A stretch of 64,000 nucleotides of DNA, from contig NZ_JPGL01000005.1 in the NCBI RefSeq assembly GCF_000732615.1, forward strand, positions 1 through 64,000. The letters run 5' to 3'. The position numbers and the translations under genes were made by a program. This document shows, piece after piece, positions 9,079 to 18,986 of this stretch (the first letter of the stretch is position 1; each line of letters begins with the position of its first letter). Under the pieces are notes generated by a model. That model searched no databases, was not told the origin of the DNA, and saw only the letters and a program-made list of their open reading frames with translations. Source of the DNA: Burkholderia paludis. Lineage in GTDB: Bacteria; Pseudomonadota; Gammaproteobacteria; Burkholderiales; Burkholderiaceae.

Positions 9079-10176
9079 ATGCAGATCCCGAACTGGGACA
9101 ACCCCGTCGGCACCGACGGCTTCGAATTCATCGAATACACGGCACCGGACCCGAAAGCGCTCGGACAACTGTTCGAACGGATGGGTTTCACCGCGATCGC
9201 GCGCCACCGCCACAAGGACGTGACGGTGTACCGCCAGGGCGACATCAACTTCATCATCAACGCCGAACCCGATTCGTTCGCGCAACGCTTCGCGCGCCTG
9301 CACGGCCCGTCGATCTGCGCGATCGCGTTCCGCGTGCAGGACGCCGCGAAGGCCTACAAGCGCGCGCTGGAACTCGGCGCATGGGGCTTCGACAACAAGA
9401 CCGGCCCGATGGAGCTGAACATCCCGGCGATCAAGGGCATCGGCGATTCGCTGATCTACTTCGTCGACCGCTGGCGCGGCAAGAACGGCGCGCAACCGGG
9501 CTCGATCGGCAACATCAGCATCTATGACGTCGACTTCGAACCGATCGCCGGCGCGGACGCGAATCCGGTCGGCCACGGCCTCACCTACATCGACCACCTG
9601 ACGCACAACGTGCATCGCGGCCGCATGCAGGAATGGGCCGAGTTCTACGAACGGCTGTTCAACTTCCGCGAAGTGCGCTACTTCGACATCGAAGGCAAGG
9701 TGACGGGCGTGAAGTCGAAGGCGATGACGTCGCCGTGCGGCAAGATCCGCATTCCGATCAACGAGGAAGGCTCGGATACGGCCGGCCAGATCCAGGAATA
9801 CCTCGACGCGTATCGCGGCGAAGGCATCCAGCACATCGCGCTCGGCGCCACCGACATCTACCGCGCGGTCGACGGCCTGCGCAGCAAGGAAGTGAAGCTG
9901 CTCGACACGATCGACACGTATTACGAGATGGTCGACCGTCGCGTGCCGAATCACGGCGAATCGCTGGACGAGCTGAAGAAGCGCAAGATCCTGATCGACG
10001 GCGCTCGCGACGACCTGCTGCTGCAGATCTTCACCGAAAACCAGATCGGGCCGATCTTCTTCGAGATCATCCAGCGCAAGGGCAACCAGGGCTTCGGCGA
10101 GGGCAATTTCAAGGCGCTGTTCGAATCGATCGAACTCGACCAGATCCGCCGCGGCGTCGTGCAGGACAAGGCCTGA
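9079..10176 (+). CDS. hppD: 4-hydroxyphenylpyruvate dioxygenase
   Basis: A 365-residue non-haem Fe(II) dioxygenase that converts 4-hydroxyphenylpyruvate to homogentisate in tyrosine degradation. It has two vicinal-oxygen-chelate domains. The iron ligands are visible as His173 ([10 protein letters not shown]), His252 (GIQHIAL) and Glu329 ([12 protein letters not shown]), matching the 2-His-1-Glu pattern of Pseudomonas HPPD. The C-terminal helix region ([15 protein letters not shown]) is complete. GGAGAC precedes the ATG. Divergent Lrp gene upstream; hairpin terminator downstream. Confidence 0.95.
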   Translation: MQIPNWDNPVGTDGFEFIEYTAPDPKALGQLFERMGFTAIARHRHKDVTVYRQGDINFIINAEPDSFAQRFARLHGPSICAIAFRVQDAAKAYKRALELGAWGFDNKTGPMELNIPAIKGIGDSLIYFVDRWRGKNGAQPGSIGNISIYDVDFEPIAGADANPVGHGLTYIDHLTHNVHRGRMQEWAEFYERLFNFREVRYFDIEGKVTGVKSKAMTSPCGKIRIPINEEGSDTAGQIQEYLDAYRGEGIQHIALGATDIYRAVDGLRSKEVKLLDTIDTYYEMVDRRVPNHGESLDELKKRKILIDGARDDLLLQIFTENQIGPIFFEIIQRKGNQGFGEGNFKALFESIELDQIRRGVVQDKA

Positions 10177-10240
10177 CGCGTCCGGCGCACGGCTGCCCGG
10201 GGCAACCCGGCCGGCCGCGCGGTCCGGCGGGGCAAAGAAA

Positions 10241-10270
10241 AAGGGCGGGAATCCCGGGATTCCCGCCCTT
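10241..10270. terminator. Bidirectional hairpin between hppD and a small minus-strand gene
   Basis: AAGGGCGGGAATCC and its complement form a 14-bp stem with a 2-nt centre. On the minus strand it is followed by TTTCTTT, a good terminator for the gene at 10320-10514; on the plus strand the T-tract is short (CTTG), so it may still slow hppD transcripts. Confidence 0.75.
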
Positions 10271-10319
10271 CTTGCATTCCGGCGCAGCCCGAGGGCCGCG
10301 CGACCGGATCAACGCCGGA

Positions 10320-10514
10320 TCAACGCGCGCTCGCCTGCGACTCGACGGCCTGAGCCGCCGACTGCTGCACGACGCCATCCCGTGCCGGCGCGATCTCGCG
10401 CATCTGCGCGCCGCCTGCCGCCAGTGTGCGCGCGCCTTGCGCGTGGACCGGGCCGGTCATCGCGAAAAACGCGGCGGACACGATCAGGAAACTCTGGATA
10501 TGACGTGTATTCAT
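10320..10514 (-). CDS. Small secreted protein of unknown function
   Basis: A 64-residue product with a clear signal peptide (MNTRHIQSFLIVSAAFFAM..., cleavage expected near GPVHA-QG), leaving a mature peptide of about 38 residues rich in Ala, Gln and Arg. No family recognised. The start is well supported: AGGAGGT lies 4 nt before the ATG at 10514. It has its own terminator (10241-10270). It may be a short periplasmic protein of the kind common in Burkholderia. Confidence 0.65.
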   Translation of the reverse strand: MNTRHIQSFLIVSAAFFAMTGPVHAQGARTLAAGGAQMREIAPARDGVVQQSAAQAVESQASAR

Positions 10515-10641
10515 TGCACCTCCTGTAAAACCGCCGGCGCCTCCCCGTTTGCGTCGAAACCAGCCAACGCACCCGGGCACCTCCGGCAGGCCGACAAGAT
10601 TAACGGCTTTTGCGCATGAAGCGCGCATGCCTTACATGCTT

Positions 10642-10654
10642 TTACATGATGTAA
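10642..10654. promoter_or_regulatory. Palindrome TTACATGATGTAA in a divergent intergenic region
   Basis: A perfect 13-bp palindrome (centre G) lies between the small secreted gene (start 10514, minus) and the indolepyruvate oxidoreductase gene (start 10844, plus). Another copy of the half-site, TTACATG, occurs about 10 bp to the left (10632-10638). The 329-bp gap shows no coding frame I would support, so a regulator binding site is plausible; the protein is unknown. Confidence 0.4.
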
Positions 10655-10843
10655 CGCATGATTCCTCCCTTTTTCCGACGTGCCGCGACACGCCGGCCCG
10701 CAAGCCATTCGACGGGCGGCGGGTTTGCCCCAGTGCTACCATCATCCAAAACCGGCCAATATGCCGGCCACTGCGGACACGTTCACAAGACGCCCGAAGC
10801 AGTCGAGTTTTGGTGATCCCAAACTGGGTGGAGGAGACAGTTA

Positions 10844-13800
10844 ATGAATGCCCCGCTAGACGCAGGCCAACGCGCGTCGCTGGAAGCCGCGCTAAAGTCC
10901 GTCACGCTTGATGACAAATACACGCTGGAGCGCGGTCGCGCGTACATGAGCGGCATCCAGGCCCTCGTGCGCCTGCCGATGCTCCAGCAGGAACGCGACC
11001 GCGCAGCCGGTCTCAACACGGCCGGCTTCATCTCCGGCTATCGCGGCTCGCCGCTCGGCGGCCTCGACCTTTCGCTGTGGAAGGCCAAGCAGCATCTGGC
11101 CGCCCATCAGATCGTCTTTCAACCCGGCCTCAACGAAGATCTCGCCGCCACCGCCGTGTGGGGTTCGCAGCAGGTGAACCTGTACCCCGGCGCGAAATAC
11201 GACGGCGTGTTCGGCATGTGGTACGGCAAGGGCCCGGGGGTCGACCGTACGGGCGACGTCTTCAAGCACGCGAACTCGGCCGGCTCGTCGCAGCACGGCG
11301 GCGTGCTGGTGCTCGCCGGCGACGACCACGCGGCGAAATCGTCGACGCTCGCGCACCAGTCGGAGCACATCTTCAAGGCGTGCGGGCTGCCCGTACTGTT
11401 CCCGTCCAACGTGCAGGAATATCTCGATTTCGGCCTGCACGGCTGGGCGATGAGCCGCTACTCGGGCCTGTGGGTCGCGCTCAAGTGCGTGACGGACGTC
11501 GTCGAATCGTCGGCATCGGTCGACATCGACCCGCATCGCACCGAAATCGTGCTGCCGACCGACTTCATCCTGCCGGACGGCGGGCTGAACATCCGCTGGC
11601 CCGATCCGCCGCTCGTGCAGGAAGCGCGGCTGCTCGACTACAAGTGGTACGCGGCGCTCGCCTATGTGCGCGCGAACAAGCTCGACCGGATCGAGATCGA
11701 TTCGCCGAACGCGCGCTTCGGGATCATGACCGGCGGCAAGGCGTACCTCGACGTGCGCCAGGCGCTGACCGACCTCGGCCTCGACGACGACACCTGCGCG
11801 CGGATCGGCATCCGGCTCTACAAGGTCGGCTGCGTGTGGCCGCTCGAGGCGCAGGGTGCGCAGGCATTCGCGCGCGGCCTCGACGAAATCCTCGTCGTCG
11901 AGGAAAAGCGCCAGATCCTCGAATACGCAATCAAGGAGGAGCTGTACAACTGGCCTGACGGGCAACGCCCGCGCGTGTTCGGCAAGTTCGACGAGAAGGA
12001 CGGCGCCGGCGGCGAATGGTCGGTGCCGATGGGCAACTGGCTGCTGCCCGCGCACTACGAGCTGTCCCCCGCGATCATCGCGAAGGCGATCGCGACACGC
12101 CTCGAGAAGTTCGAGCTGCCGTCCGACGTGTGCGCGCGCATTGCCGCGCGGCTCGCGGTGATCAACGCGAAGGAGATGGCGCTCGCGAAGCCGCACGTGC
12201 AGGCCGAGCGCAAGCCGTGGTTCTGCTCGGGCTGCCCGCACAACACGTCGACCAACGTGCCGGAAGGCTCGCGTGCGATCGCCGGCATCGGCTGCCACTA
12301 CATGACCGTGTGGATGGACCGCAGCACGAGCACCTTCAGCCAGATGGGCGGCGAAGGCGTGCCGTGGATCGGCCAGGCGCCGTTCACGGACGAGAAGCAC
12401 GTGTTCGCGAACCTCGGCGACGGCACCTATTTCCACTCGGGCCTGCTGGCCGTGCGCGCGGCGATCTCGTCGAAGGCGAACATCACCTACAAGATCCTCT
12501 ACAACGACGCCGTGGCGATGACGGGCGGCCAGCCCGTCGACGGCGTGCTGACGGTGCCGCAGATCACGCATCAGCTTGCGTCCGAAGGCGCGAAGAAGAT
12601 CGTGATCGTCACCGACGAACCGGAGAAGTACGACAGCCAGAAGGCTCTGCTCGCACCGGGCGTGACGATCCATCACCGCGACCGGCTCGACGACGTGCAG
12701 CGCGAGCTGCGCGAGATCGAGGGCACGACGATCCTGATCTACGACCAGACCTGCGCGACCGAGAAGCGTCGCCGCCGCAAACGCGGCACGTATCCGGACC
12801 CGGCGAAGCGCGTCGTGATCAACGACGCGGTATGCGAAGGCTGCGGCGACTGCTCGGTGCAGTCGAACTGCCTGTCGGTGGAGCCGCTGGAAACCGAGTT
12901 CGGCACGAAGCGCCAGATCAACCAGTCGACCTGCAACAAGGACTTCTCGTGCGTGAAGGGCTTCTGCCCGAGCTTCGTGACGGTCGAGGGCGGCCAGCTG
13001 AAGAAGCCGAAGGCCGTAGCGGTCGACGGCAACGCGCTGCCGCCGATTCCGGAGCCGACGCTGCCGGACATCGACCGCGCGTACGGCGTGCTCGTCACGG
13101 GCGTCGGCGGCACGGGCGTCGTCACGATCGGCGCACTGCTCGGGATGGCCGCGCACCTCGAGAACAAGGGCGTGACCGTGCTCGACGTCACGGGCCTCGC
13201 GCAGAAGGGCGGCGCCGTGATGAGCCATGTGCAGATCTCGCACGCGCCGACCGACATCCACGCGACGCGGATCGCGATGGGCGAAGCCGACCTCGTGATC
13301 GGCTGCGACGCGATCGTGACGGCCGGCGACGAGTGCACGTCGCGGATGCGGCACGATACGACGCGCGTGGTCGTCAACAGCGCGCAGACGCCGACCGCCG
13401 ATTTCATCAAGAATCCGAACTGGGCGTTCCCGGGCCTGTCCGCCGAGAACGACATCCGCGCGGCGGCGGGCGATGCAGTCGACTTCATCGACGCGAACCG
13501 CTTCGCGGTCGCGCTGCTCGGCGACGCGATCTACACGAACCCGTTCGTGCTCGGCTATGCGTGGCAGAAAGGCTGGCTGCCACTCACGCTCGCCTCGCTC
13601 GAACGCGCGATCGAGCTGAACGCGGTGTCGGTCGAGAAGAACCGCGCTGCCTTCGACTGGGGCCGCCGCGCCGCGTACGACCTGGCGAGCGTGAAGCAGG
13701 CCGCTGCCGGCGATGCACGCCCCGCGCAGGGCGCCACGGTGATCGCGCTGCACACGAAAAAGGCGGTCGACGCGCTGATCGCGAAGCGCGTGGAATTCCT

Positions 13801-14434
13801 CACCGCGTACCAGAATGCCGCGTACGCCGCGCGCTATGCGGCGTTCGTCGACAAGGTGCGCGCGGCCGAGCGCGCACTGGCGGACGGCGACACGGTGCAG
13901 GAGCAACTGACCGAAGCGGTCGCGCGCAACCTGTTCAAGCTGATGGCATACAAGGACGAATACGAAGTCGCGCGGCTGCAGTCCGACCCCGCGTTCGTCG
14001 CACGTCTGTCCGCGCAGTTCGAAGGCGACTGGAAGCTGAAGTTCCACCTCGCGCCGCCGCTGTTCGCGAAGAAGGACGCCCATGGCCATCTCGTGAAGAA
14101 GGCGTACGGCCCGTGGATGATGCCAGCGTTCCGGCTGCTCGCGAAAGCGAAGTTCCTGCGCGGCACCGGGCTCGACCCGTTCGGCCGCACCGAGGAGCGC
14201 CGCACCGAACGCGCGCTGATCGGCGAGTACGAAGCGCTGATCGGCGAGGTGACGGCGAAGCTGAACGCGGCCAACCGCCCGCTGGCGCTCGAGCTCGCGG
14301 CGCTGCCCGACGGCATTCGCGGCTATGGCCACGTGAAGGAGAACAACCTGCGCGCGGTACGCCAGAAGTGGGACACGCTGCTCGCGAAGTGGCGTTCGCC
14401 GACGGGCGGCCAGTCGCACCAGCAGGTCGCGTAA
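10844..14434 (+). CDS. Indolepyruvate ferredoxin oxidoreductase, fused subunits
   Basis: A 1196-residue thiamine-diphosphate enzyme that oxidatively decarboxylates aryl-pyruvates (indolepyruvate, phenylpyruvate) to aryl-acetyl-CoA. It is a natural fusion of the IorA and IorB types. In order: an N-terminal pyrimidine-binding domain (GFISGYRGSPLGG, about residue 63), the ThDP-binding domain with GDGTYFHSG and YNDAVAMTGGQP (about 525-565), a [4Fe-4S] segment VCEGCGDCSVQSNC (about 663), then the gamma domain GVGGTGVVTIGALL (about 753). Length fits the fused family. GGAGGAG precedes the ATG. With hppD next door and paa genes nearby it fits aromatic amino acid catabolism; phenylacetyl-CoA made here could feed PaaABCDE. 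Confidence 0.92.
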   Translation: MNAPLDAGQRASLEAALKSVTLDDKYTLERGRAYMSGIQALVRLPMLQQERDRAAGLNTAGFISGYRGSPLGGLDLSLWKAKQHLAAHQIVFQPGLNEDLAATAVWGSQQVNLYPGAKYDGVFGMWYGKGPGVDRTGDVFKHANSAGSSQHGGVLVLAGDDHAAKSSTLAHQSEHIFKACGLPVLFPSNVQEYLDFGLHGWAMSRYSGLWVALKCVTDVVESSASVDIDPHRTEIVLPTDFILPDGGLNIRWPDPPLVQEARLLDYKWYAALAYVRANKLDRIEIDSPNARFGIMTGGKAYLDVRQALTDLGLDDDTCARIGIRLYKVGCVWPLEAQGAQAFARGLDEILVVEEKRQILEYAIKEELYNWPDGQRPRVFGKFDEKDGAGGEWSVPMGNWLLPAHYELSPAIIAKAIATRLEKFELPSDVCARIAARLAVINAKEMALAKPHVQAERKPWFCSGCPHNTSTNVPEGSRAIAGIGCHYMTVWMDRSTSTFSQMGGEGVPWIGQAPFTDEKHVFANLGDGTYFHSGLLAVRAAISSKANITYKILYNDAVAMTGGQPVDGVLTVPQITHQLASEGAKKIVIVTDEPEKYDSQKALLAPGVTIHHRDRLDDVQRELREIEGTTILIYDQTCATEKRRRRKRGTYPDPAKRVVINDAVCEGCGDCSVQSNCLSVEPLETEFGTKRQINQSTCNKDFSCVKGFCPSFVTVEGGQLKKPKAVAVDGNALPPIPEPTLPDIDRAYGVLVTGVGGTGVVTIGALLGMAAHLENKGVTVLDVTGLAQKGGAVMSHVQISHAPTDIHATRIAMGEADLVIGCDAIVTAGDECTSRMRHDTTRVVVNSAQTPTADFIKNPNWAFPGLSAENDIRAAAGDAVDFIDANRFAVALLGDAIYTNPFVLGYAWQKGWLPLTLASLERAIELNAVSVEKNRAAFDWGRRAAYDLASVKQAAAGDARPAQGATVIALHTKKAVDALIAKRVEFLTAYQNAAYAARYAAFVDKVRAAERALADGDTVQEQLTEAVARNLFKLMAYKDEYEVARLQSDPAFVARLSAQFEGDWKLKFHLAPPLFAKKDAHGHLVKKAYGPWMMPAFRLLAKAKFLRGTGLDPFGRTEERRTERALIGEYEALIGEVTAKLNAANRPLALELAALPDGIRGYGHVKENNLRAVRQKWDTLLAKWRSPTGGQSHQQVA

Positions 14435-14497
14435 CGACGCGCGGCGGGCGCTCGCGGTTCGGAGGCCCGCCCGCGTCGCCGGCTCGATTCACGATAA

Positions 14498-14533
14498 AAA
14501 AACGCCACGGAACGCAAGCTCCGTGGCGTTTTT
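14498..14533. terminator. Bidirectional terminator between the oxidoreductase gene and maeB
   Basis: A 14-bp stem AAAAACGCCACGGA / TCCGTGGCGTTTTT with an 8-nt loop. A-tract on one side and T-tract on the other let it work for both converging genes. Confidence 0.9.
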
Positions 14534-14574
14534 CATTGCGCCGCGCCCGAGGCGCGGCACACGCGGGCGTGAAC

Positions 14575-16845
14575 TTACTTCGTGTTCACGTTCGCGGCGG
14601 CAACGGCCGTCATGTTGATGATCCGGCGCACGGTCGCGGCCGGCGTCAGGATGTGGACCGGCTTCGCGGCGCCGAGCAGGAACGGGCCGACCGTCACGCC
14701 TTCGCCGCCGACCATCTTCAGCAGGTTGTACGCGATGTTCGCCGCTTCGACGTTCGGCATGATCAGCAGGTTCGCTTCGCCCGACAGCGTCGTGCCCGGG
14801 AACGCCTGCTTGCGGATCACTTCCGACAGCGCCGCGTCGCCGTGCATTTCACCGTCGACTTCCAGGTTCGGCGCGCGTTCGACGATAAGCTTGCGGGCCT
14901 CGGCCATCCGGCGCGACGACGCCGACGGCGCGCTGCCGAAGTTCGAGTTCGACAGCAGCGCGGCCTTCGGCGCGATGCCGAAGCGCTCGATCTCGGCTGC
15001 CGCCTGGATCGTCATGTCGGCGAGCTGTTCGGCGCTCGGCAGCTCGTTCACGTACGTGTCGCACACGAACAGGTTGCGGCCCGGCAGCATCAGCAGGTTC
15101 ATCGCCGCGAAGTGCTCGGCGCCCTTCGCCCGGCCCAGCACCTGCTCGATGAACTTCAGGTGGCTGTGGAACGTGTCGATCATCCCGCAGATCATCCCGT
15201 CCGCGTCGCCCAGGTGCACGAGCATCGCGCCGATCAGCGTGTTGAACTTGCGCAGCGCGGCCTTCGCGACTTCCGGCGTCACGCCGTCGCGCGCACCGAT
15301 CTCCTGATACGCCTGCCAGTAGCGGTGGTAGCGCGCGTCATCTTCCGGATCGACGATTTCGAAATCGGTGCCGGCCTTCAGCTTCGAGCCGATCTTCTGC
15401 AGACGCATGTCGACGACCGACGGACGGCCGACGATGATCGGCTTCGCGATCTTTTCCTGCAGCACGAACTGCGCGGCGCGCAGCACGCGCTCGTCTTCAC
15501 CTTCGGCGAACACGATGCGCGCCTGCTGCTTCTTCGCGGTGGCGAACACCGGGCGCATCACCATGCCGGTGCGGTAAACGGTCGCGCCGAGCTGCTCGCG
15601 GTATGCGTCCATGTCCTGGATCGGACGCGTGGCGACGCCCGAATCCATCGCGGCCTGCGCGACGGCCGGCGCGATCTTGATGATCAGGCGCGGGTCGAAC
15701 GGCTTCGGGATCAGGTAGTCCGGCCCGAATTCGAGCGAGTGACCTTCATACGCCTTCGCGACTTCCTCGCTCTGGTCGGTTTCCTCGGCCAGCTCGGCGA
15801 TCGCGCGCACGCAGGCGAGCTTCATCTCTTCGGTGATCGTCGTCGCGCCGACGTCGAGCGCGCCGCGGAAGATGAACGGGAAGCACAGCACGTTGTTGAC
15901 CTGGTTCGGGTAGTCCGAACGGCCGGTCGCGACGATCGCGTCCGGGCGCACGGCCTTCGCGTCCTCGGGGCGGATTTCCGGCTCCGGGTTCGCGAGCGCC
16001 AGGATCAGCGGCCGGTCGCCCATCGTCTTGACCATGTCCTGCTTCAGCACGCCCGCGCTCGAGCAGCCGAGGAACACGTCCGCACCGACGATCGCGTCGG
16101 CGAGCGTGCGCGCGTCGGTGGTCGCCGCGTAGCGCTGCTTCGACGGATCGAGATTGCCGCGCCCTTCGTAGATCACGCCCTTCGAATCGGCGACGAGGAT
16201 GTTCGACTTGGTCAGGCCGAGATTCACCAGCAGGTCCAGACACGCGATGGCCGCGGCGCCGGCGCCCGAGCACACGAGCTTCACTTCGGACAGCTTCTTG
16301 CCCACGACCTTCAGGCCGTTCAGGATCGCGGCCGACGCGATGATCGCGGTGCCGTGCTGGTCATCGTGGAAGACGGGGATCTTCATGCGCTCGCGCAGCT
16401 TCTGCTCGATGTAGAAGCACTCGGGCGCCTTGATGTCCTCGAGGTTGATGCCGCCGAGCGTCGGCTCGAGCATCGCGATCGCCTCGACGAGCTTGTCGGG
16501 GTCGGACTCCGACAGTTCGATGTCGAACACGTCGATGCCCGCGAATTTCTTGAAGAGGCAGCCCTTGCCTTCCATCACCGGCTTCGCGGCGAGCGGGCCG
16601 ATGTTGCCGAGGCCGAGCACGGCCGTGCCGTTCGTGATCACGCCGACGAGGTTGCCGCGCGACGTGTACTTCTGCGCGTCGAGCGGATCGGCGTGAATCG
16701 CTTCGCACGCAGCGGCGACGCCCGGCGAATATGCGAGCGACAGATCGAGCTGGTTCGACAGCGGCTTGGTCGGGGTGACCGAAATCTTGCCGGGTTTCGG
16801 GTTCTGGTGATAAGCGAGTGCGGCCTGCTTCAGTTGTTCGTCCAT
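14575..16845 (-). CDS. maeB: NADP-dependent malic enzyme with phosphotransacetylase-like domain
   Basis: A 756-residue MaeB-type enzyme: malate + NADP to pyruvate + CO2 + NADPH. Residues about 1-420 form the malic enzyme part ([30 protein letters not shown]; nucleotide-binding [16 protein letters not shown]). Residues about 430-750 form the phosphotransacetylase-like part ([19 protein letters not shown]), which has no separate acetyltransferase activity in this family but binds acetyl-CoA as an effector. The open frame extends to 17040, but the ATG at 16845 ([13 protein letters not shown]) is the family start and is preceded by the leader. Single gene, with a shared terminator downstream. Confidence 0.93.
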   Translation of the reverse strand: MDEQLKQAALAYHQNPKPGKISVTPTKPLSNQLDLSLAYSPGVAAACEAIHADPLDAQKYTSRGNLVGVITNGTAVLGLGNIGPLAAKPVMEGKGCLFKKFAGIDVFDIELSESDPDKLVEAIAMLEPTLGGINLEDIKAPECFYIEQKLRERMKIPVFHDDQHGTAIIASAAILNGLKVVGKKLSEVKLVCSGAGAAAIACLDLLVNLGLTKSNILVADSKGVIYEGRGNLDPSKQRYAATTDARTLADAIVGADVFLGCSSAGVLKQDMVKTMGDRPLILALANPEPEIRPEDAKAVRPDAIVATGRSDYPNQVNNVLCFPFIFRGALDVGATTITEEMKLACVRAIAELAEETDQSEEVAKAYEGHSLEFGPDYLIPKPFDPRLIIKIAPAVAQAAMDSGVATRPIQDMDAYREQLGATVYRTGMVMRPVFATAKKQQARIVFAEGEDERVLRAAQFVLQEKIAKPIIVGRPSVVDMRLQKIGSKLKAGTDFEIVDPEDDARYHRYWQAYQEIGARDGVTPEVAKAALRKFNTLIGAMLVHLGDADGMICGMIDTFHSHLKFIEQVLGRAKGAEHFAAMNLLMLPGRNLFVCDTYVNELPSAEQLADMTIQAAAEIERFGIAPKAALLSNSNFGSAPSASSRRMAEARKLIVERAPNLEVDGEMHGDAALSEVIRKQAFPGTTLSGEANLLIMPNVEAANIAYNLLKMVGGEGVTVGPFLLGAAKPVHILTPAATVRRIINMTAVAAANVNTK

Positions 16846-16996
16846 GATTGACCTGCGAGAGACATGCGAAATATTGACGTTCAGTACACAGCACCTTGGG
16901 CCGCGTCTGCCTGAATCGAGGGGATGATCGACTGCGAGACGGCACGCGACGCGCCGGATCGGCACGCCATCGAACCTTGGCGGGTGGCAAGAGGAA

Positions 16997-17009
16997 AGTA
17001 CAAAGTACT
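16997..17009. promoter_or_regulatory. Palindrome AGTACAAAGTACT upstream of maeB
   Basis: AGTAC-AAA-GTACT is a perfect inverted repeat about 150 bp before the maeB start. A further half-site GTTCAGTAC lies nearer the gene (16880-16888), and the palindrome is itself next to CTGAACG. It may be an operator for maeB. The rest of the 459-bp gap between maeB and pyrE shows only promoters in all likelihood and no coding frame. Confidence 0.35.
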
Positions 17010-17304
17010 GAACGATTTCTAAGGGTCGCCTAGTGTACACCCCCTAAATGACCTCCGTTGGTGCAGCGCCGCATCCTCTGCATCAGCGCGCGAGCGATCC
17101 AGCCCCGGTTGTTTCGCCGGTGGCGAGCCGCGCGGCGAACCCGCGCGAATTCCGCCGAAAACCGGCCTGAATCGGGTAAAATAGCGGGCTACGCGCGCAG
17201 CGATGCGATTGGCCCTCCGATCGCGCCCCGGCCCCCAGGGCAGGTTCCCCTTGCTGCGCCACCGGGCCCGCGCCCGCTCTTCGCTCATCACCCAAGGAAT
17301 GCCC

Positions 17305-17991
17305 ATGACAGGCTACGATCGTCAGTCGATCTCGGATACGACCGCCAAAATCCTGCTCGAAGTGCAGGCAGTGCACTTCAATGCAGAAAAACCGTTCATC
17401 TTCACGTCCGGCTGGGCAAGCCCCGTCTATATCGACTGCCGCAAGCTGATTTCGTATCCGCGCGTGCGCCGTGCGCTGATGGAAATGGCGGAAACAACGA
17501 TCACGCGCGACATCGGCTTCGAGCAGATCGACGCGGTGGCGGGCGGCGAAACGGCCGGCATCCCGTTCGCGGCCTGGATCGCGGACCGGATGATGGTGCC
17601 GATGCAGTACGTGCGCAAGAAGCCGAAGGGTTTCGGCCGCAACGCGCAGATCGAAGGCCATCTGGAAGAAGGCTCGCGCGTGCTGCTGGTGGAAGACCTC
17701 ACGACCGACAGCCGCAGCAAGATCAACTTCGTCAACGCGCTGCGCACCGCCGGCGCGACGGTGAACCACTGCTTCGTGCTGTTCCACTACAACATCTTCA
17801 AGGAAAGCGTCTCGGTCCTGAAGGACATCGACGTCGACCTGCACGCACTCGCCACGTGGTGGGACGTGCTGCGCGTCGCCAAGGCGTCGGGCTACTTCGA
17901 GACGAAGACGCTCGACGAAGTCGAGAAATTCCTGCACGCACCGGCCGAGTGGTCGGCGGCGCACGGCGGCGCGACGGCCCCCAAGGAATGA
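17305..17991 (+). CDS. pyrE: Orotate phosphoribosyltransferase
   Basis: A 228-residue enzyme that joins orotate and PRPP to give OMP in pyrimidine synthesis. Visible: [18 protein letters not shown] near the N-terminus, [14 protein letters not shown], and the PRPP-binding loop [15 protein letters not shown] (about residues 113-127). This version of the loop lacks the usual glycine but occurs in proteobacterial orthologues. Two ATGs lie six bases apart; AAGGA is 7 nt before the second (17305), which is chosen. A clear terminator follows at 18031. Confidence 0.93.
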   Translation: MTGYDRQSISDTTAKILLEVQAVHFNAEKPFIFTSGWASPVYIDCRKLISYPRVRRALMEMAETTITRDIGFEQIDAVAGGETAGIPFAAWIADRMMVPMQYVRKKPKGFGRNAQIEGHLEEGSRVLLVEDLTTDSRSKINFVNALRTAGATVNHCFVLFHYNIFKESVSVLKDIDVDLHALATWWDVLRVAKASGYFETKTLDEVEKFLHAPAEWSAAHGGATAPKE

Positions 17992-18030
17992 CGCCGTGCC
18001 GGCCCGCTGGCCGGCATCCAGGCCGATCGA

Positions 18031-18061
18031 ACCGCCCGCCACCCCGCGGGCGGTTTTTTTT
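18031..18061 (+). terminator. Terminator of pyrE
   Basis: 9-bp stem ACCGCCCGC / GCGGGCGGT, 6-nt loop, followed by eight T residues (counting the end of the stem). Confidence 0.9.
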
Positions 18062-18232
18062 CGCGCCACCGATTCGCGCAGGAAACAGCCGGGATCGCGG
18101 GCAGCGGCGTGCGTCGCTCATCGAACCCTAATGCTAGACTTGATCCATCGCCGCCATCAGCTGCGCGGGCAACACACCATGCCAACAACGCCGGGAGTAT
18201 CAGCCCGGCCCACGTGACGGGAGAAGCGCCAT

Positions 18233-18826
18233 ATGCGTGTGGATCGCCGGATCACTCCGCCTGCGCCATCGGGTCGCCCGACTCCGTTCCTCGCCGCCCT
18301 CCTGTACGCTGCCGCCCTCGTCGCACTGCCCGCGCATGCGCAAGGCGCGTTCACCGTGTCGAGCGACGACCTGACGCCCGGCGGGCGCGTGCGCGCCGCG
18401 AACGTGTTCGATCGCGGCGACTGCAAGGGCGGCAACCACTCGCCGCAACTCTCCTGGCACAACCCGCCGCCCGGCACGCGCGGCTATGCGGTCACGATCT
18501 TCGATCCCGACGCACCCGGTCACGGCTGGTGGCACTGGGCCGTGGCGGGCATCCCGGCCACCGTCACGAGCCTGCCCGCCGACGCGAGCGCGTCCGGCTT
18601 CCTGCGGCGCATCGGCGCGAGCGAGGCGCGCAACGATTTCGGCATCGACGGCTACGGCGGCCCGTGCCCGCCGCCCGGCAAGCCGCACCGCTACGTGATC
18701 ACCGTCTACGCGCTGAAGGGCGACGACCTGCGCGTCGCGCAGGGCCGCCCCGCGCCGATGTTCGAGCACGAAATCGGCACGCAGGCTATCGGCAACGCGC
18801 AGTTTACGGTCAGCTACGGGCAGTAG
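18233..18826 (+). CDS. YbhB/YbcL-family (PEBP-like) protein, secreted
   Basis: A 197-residue protein with an N-terminal signal peptide (LAALLYAAALVALPAHA) and a phosphatidylethanolamine-binding-protein fold. Family marks are SPQLSWHNPP, the ligand-site DPDAPGHGWWHWAVAGIP, and the C-terminal RYVITVYAL. Bacterial members resemble Raf kinase inhibitor proteins by fold only; their ligand and role are mostly unknown. A periplasmic location follows from the signal peptide. It is a single gene; a simple-repeat tract begins 19 bp after its stop. Confidence 0.88.
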   Translation: MRVDRRITPPAPSGRPTPFLAALLYAAALVALPAHAQGAFTVSSDDLTPGGRVRAANVFDRGDCKGGNHSPQLSWHNPPPGTRGYAVTIFDPDAPGHGWWHWAVAGIPATVTSLPADASASGFLRRIGASEARNDFGIDGYGGPCPPPGKPHRYVITVYALKGDDLRVAQGRPAPMFEHEIGTQAIGNAQFTVSYGQ

Positions 18827-18844
18827 CCGGCGGCCGGCGGCCGC

Positions 18845-18986
18845 GTTGCGGGTTGCGGGTTGCGGGTTGCGGGTTGCGGGTTGCGGGTTGCGGGTTGCGG
18901 GTTGCGGGTTGCGGGTTGCTGGTGCTGGTGCTGGTGCTGGTGCTGGTGCTGGTGACGGTGACGGTGACGGTGCTGGTGACGGTGGC
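18845..18986. repeat. Simple-sequence repeat tract (7-bp then 6-bp units)
   Basis: Ten full head-to-tail copies of GTTGCGG (18845-18914) plus a partial copy run straight into 6-bp units: five GGTGCT (18921-18950), three GGTGAC (18951-18968), one GGTGCT, one GGTGAC and a degenerate GGTGGC. The tract fills much of the 363-bp gap between the PEBP and flavodoxin-fold genes. It lies outside both coding regions and about 200 bp before the next start. Copy number is likely to vary between strains by slippage. Confidence 0.95.

Noticed and set aside
10892-14419. A 1175-codon antisense frame over the indolepyruvate oxidoreductase gene
   Set aside because: Mirror frame of a recognisable enzyme; no domain, start signal or promoter of its own.
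12016-16851. A 1611-codon open frame on the plus strand through the oxidoreductase gene and opposite maeB
   Set aside because: It crosses two well-supported genes in a different frame or on the opposite strand, its translation is Arg/Ala/Asp-rich low-complexity, and its existence follows from GC-rich codon bias.
18845-18986. CRISPR array
   Set aside because: Units are 6-7 bp with no unique spacers and no cas genes nearby; it is a simple tandem repeat.
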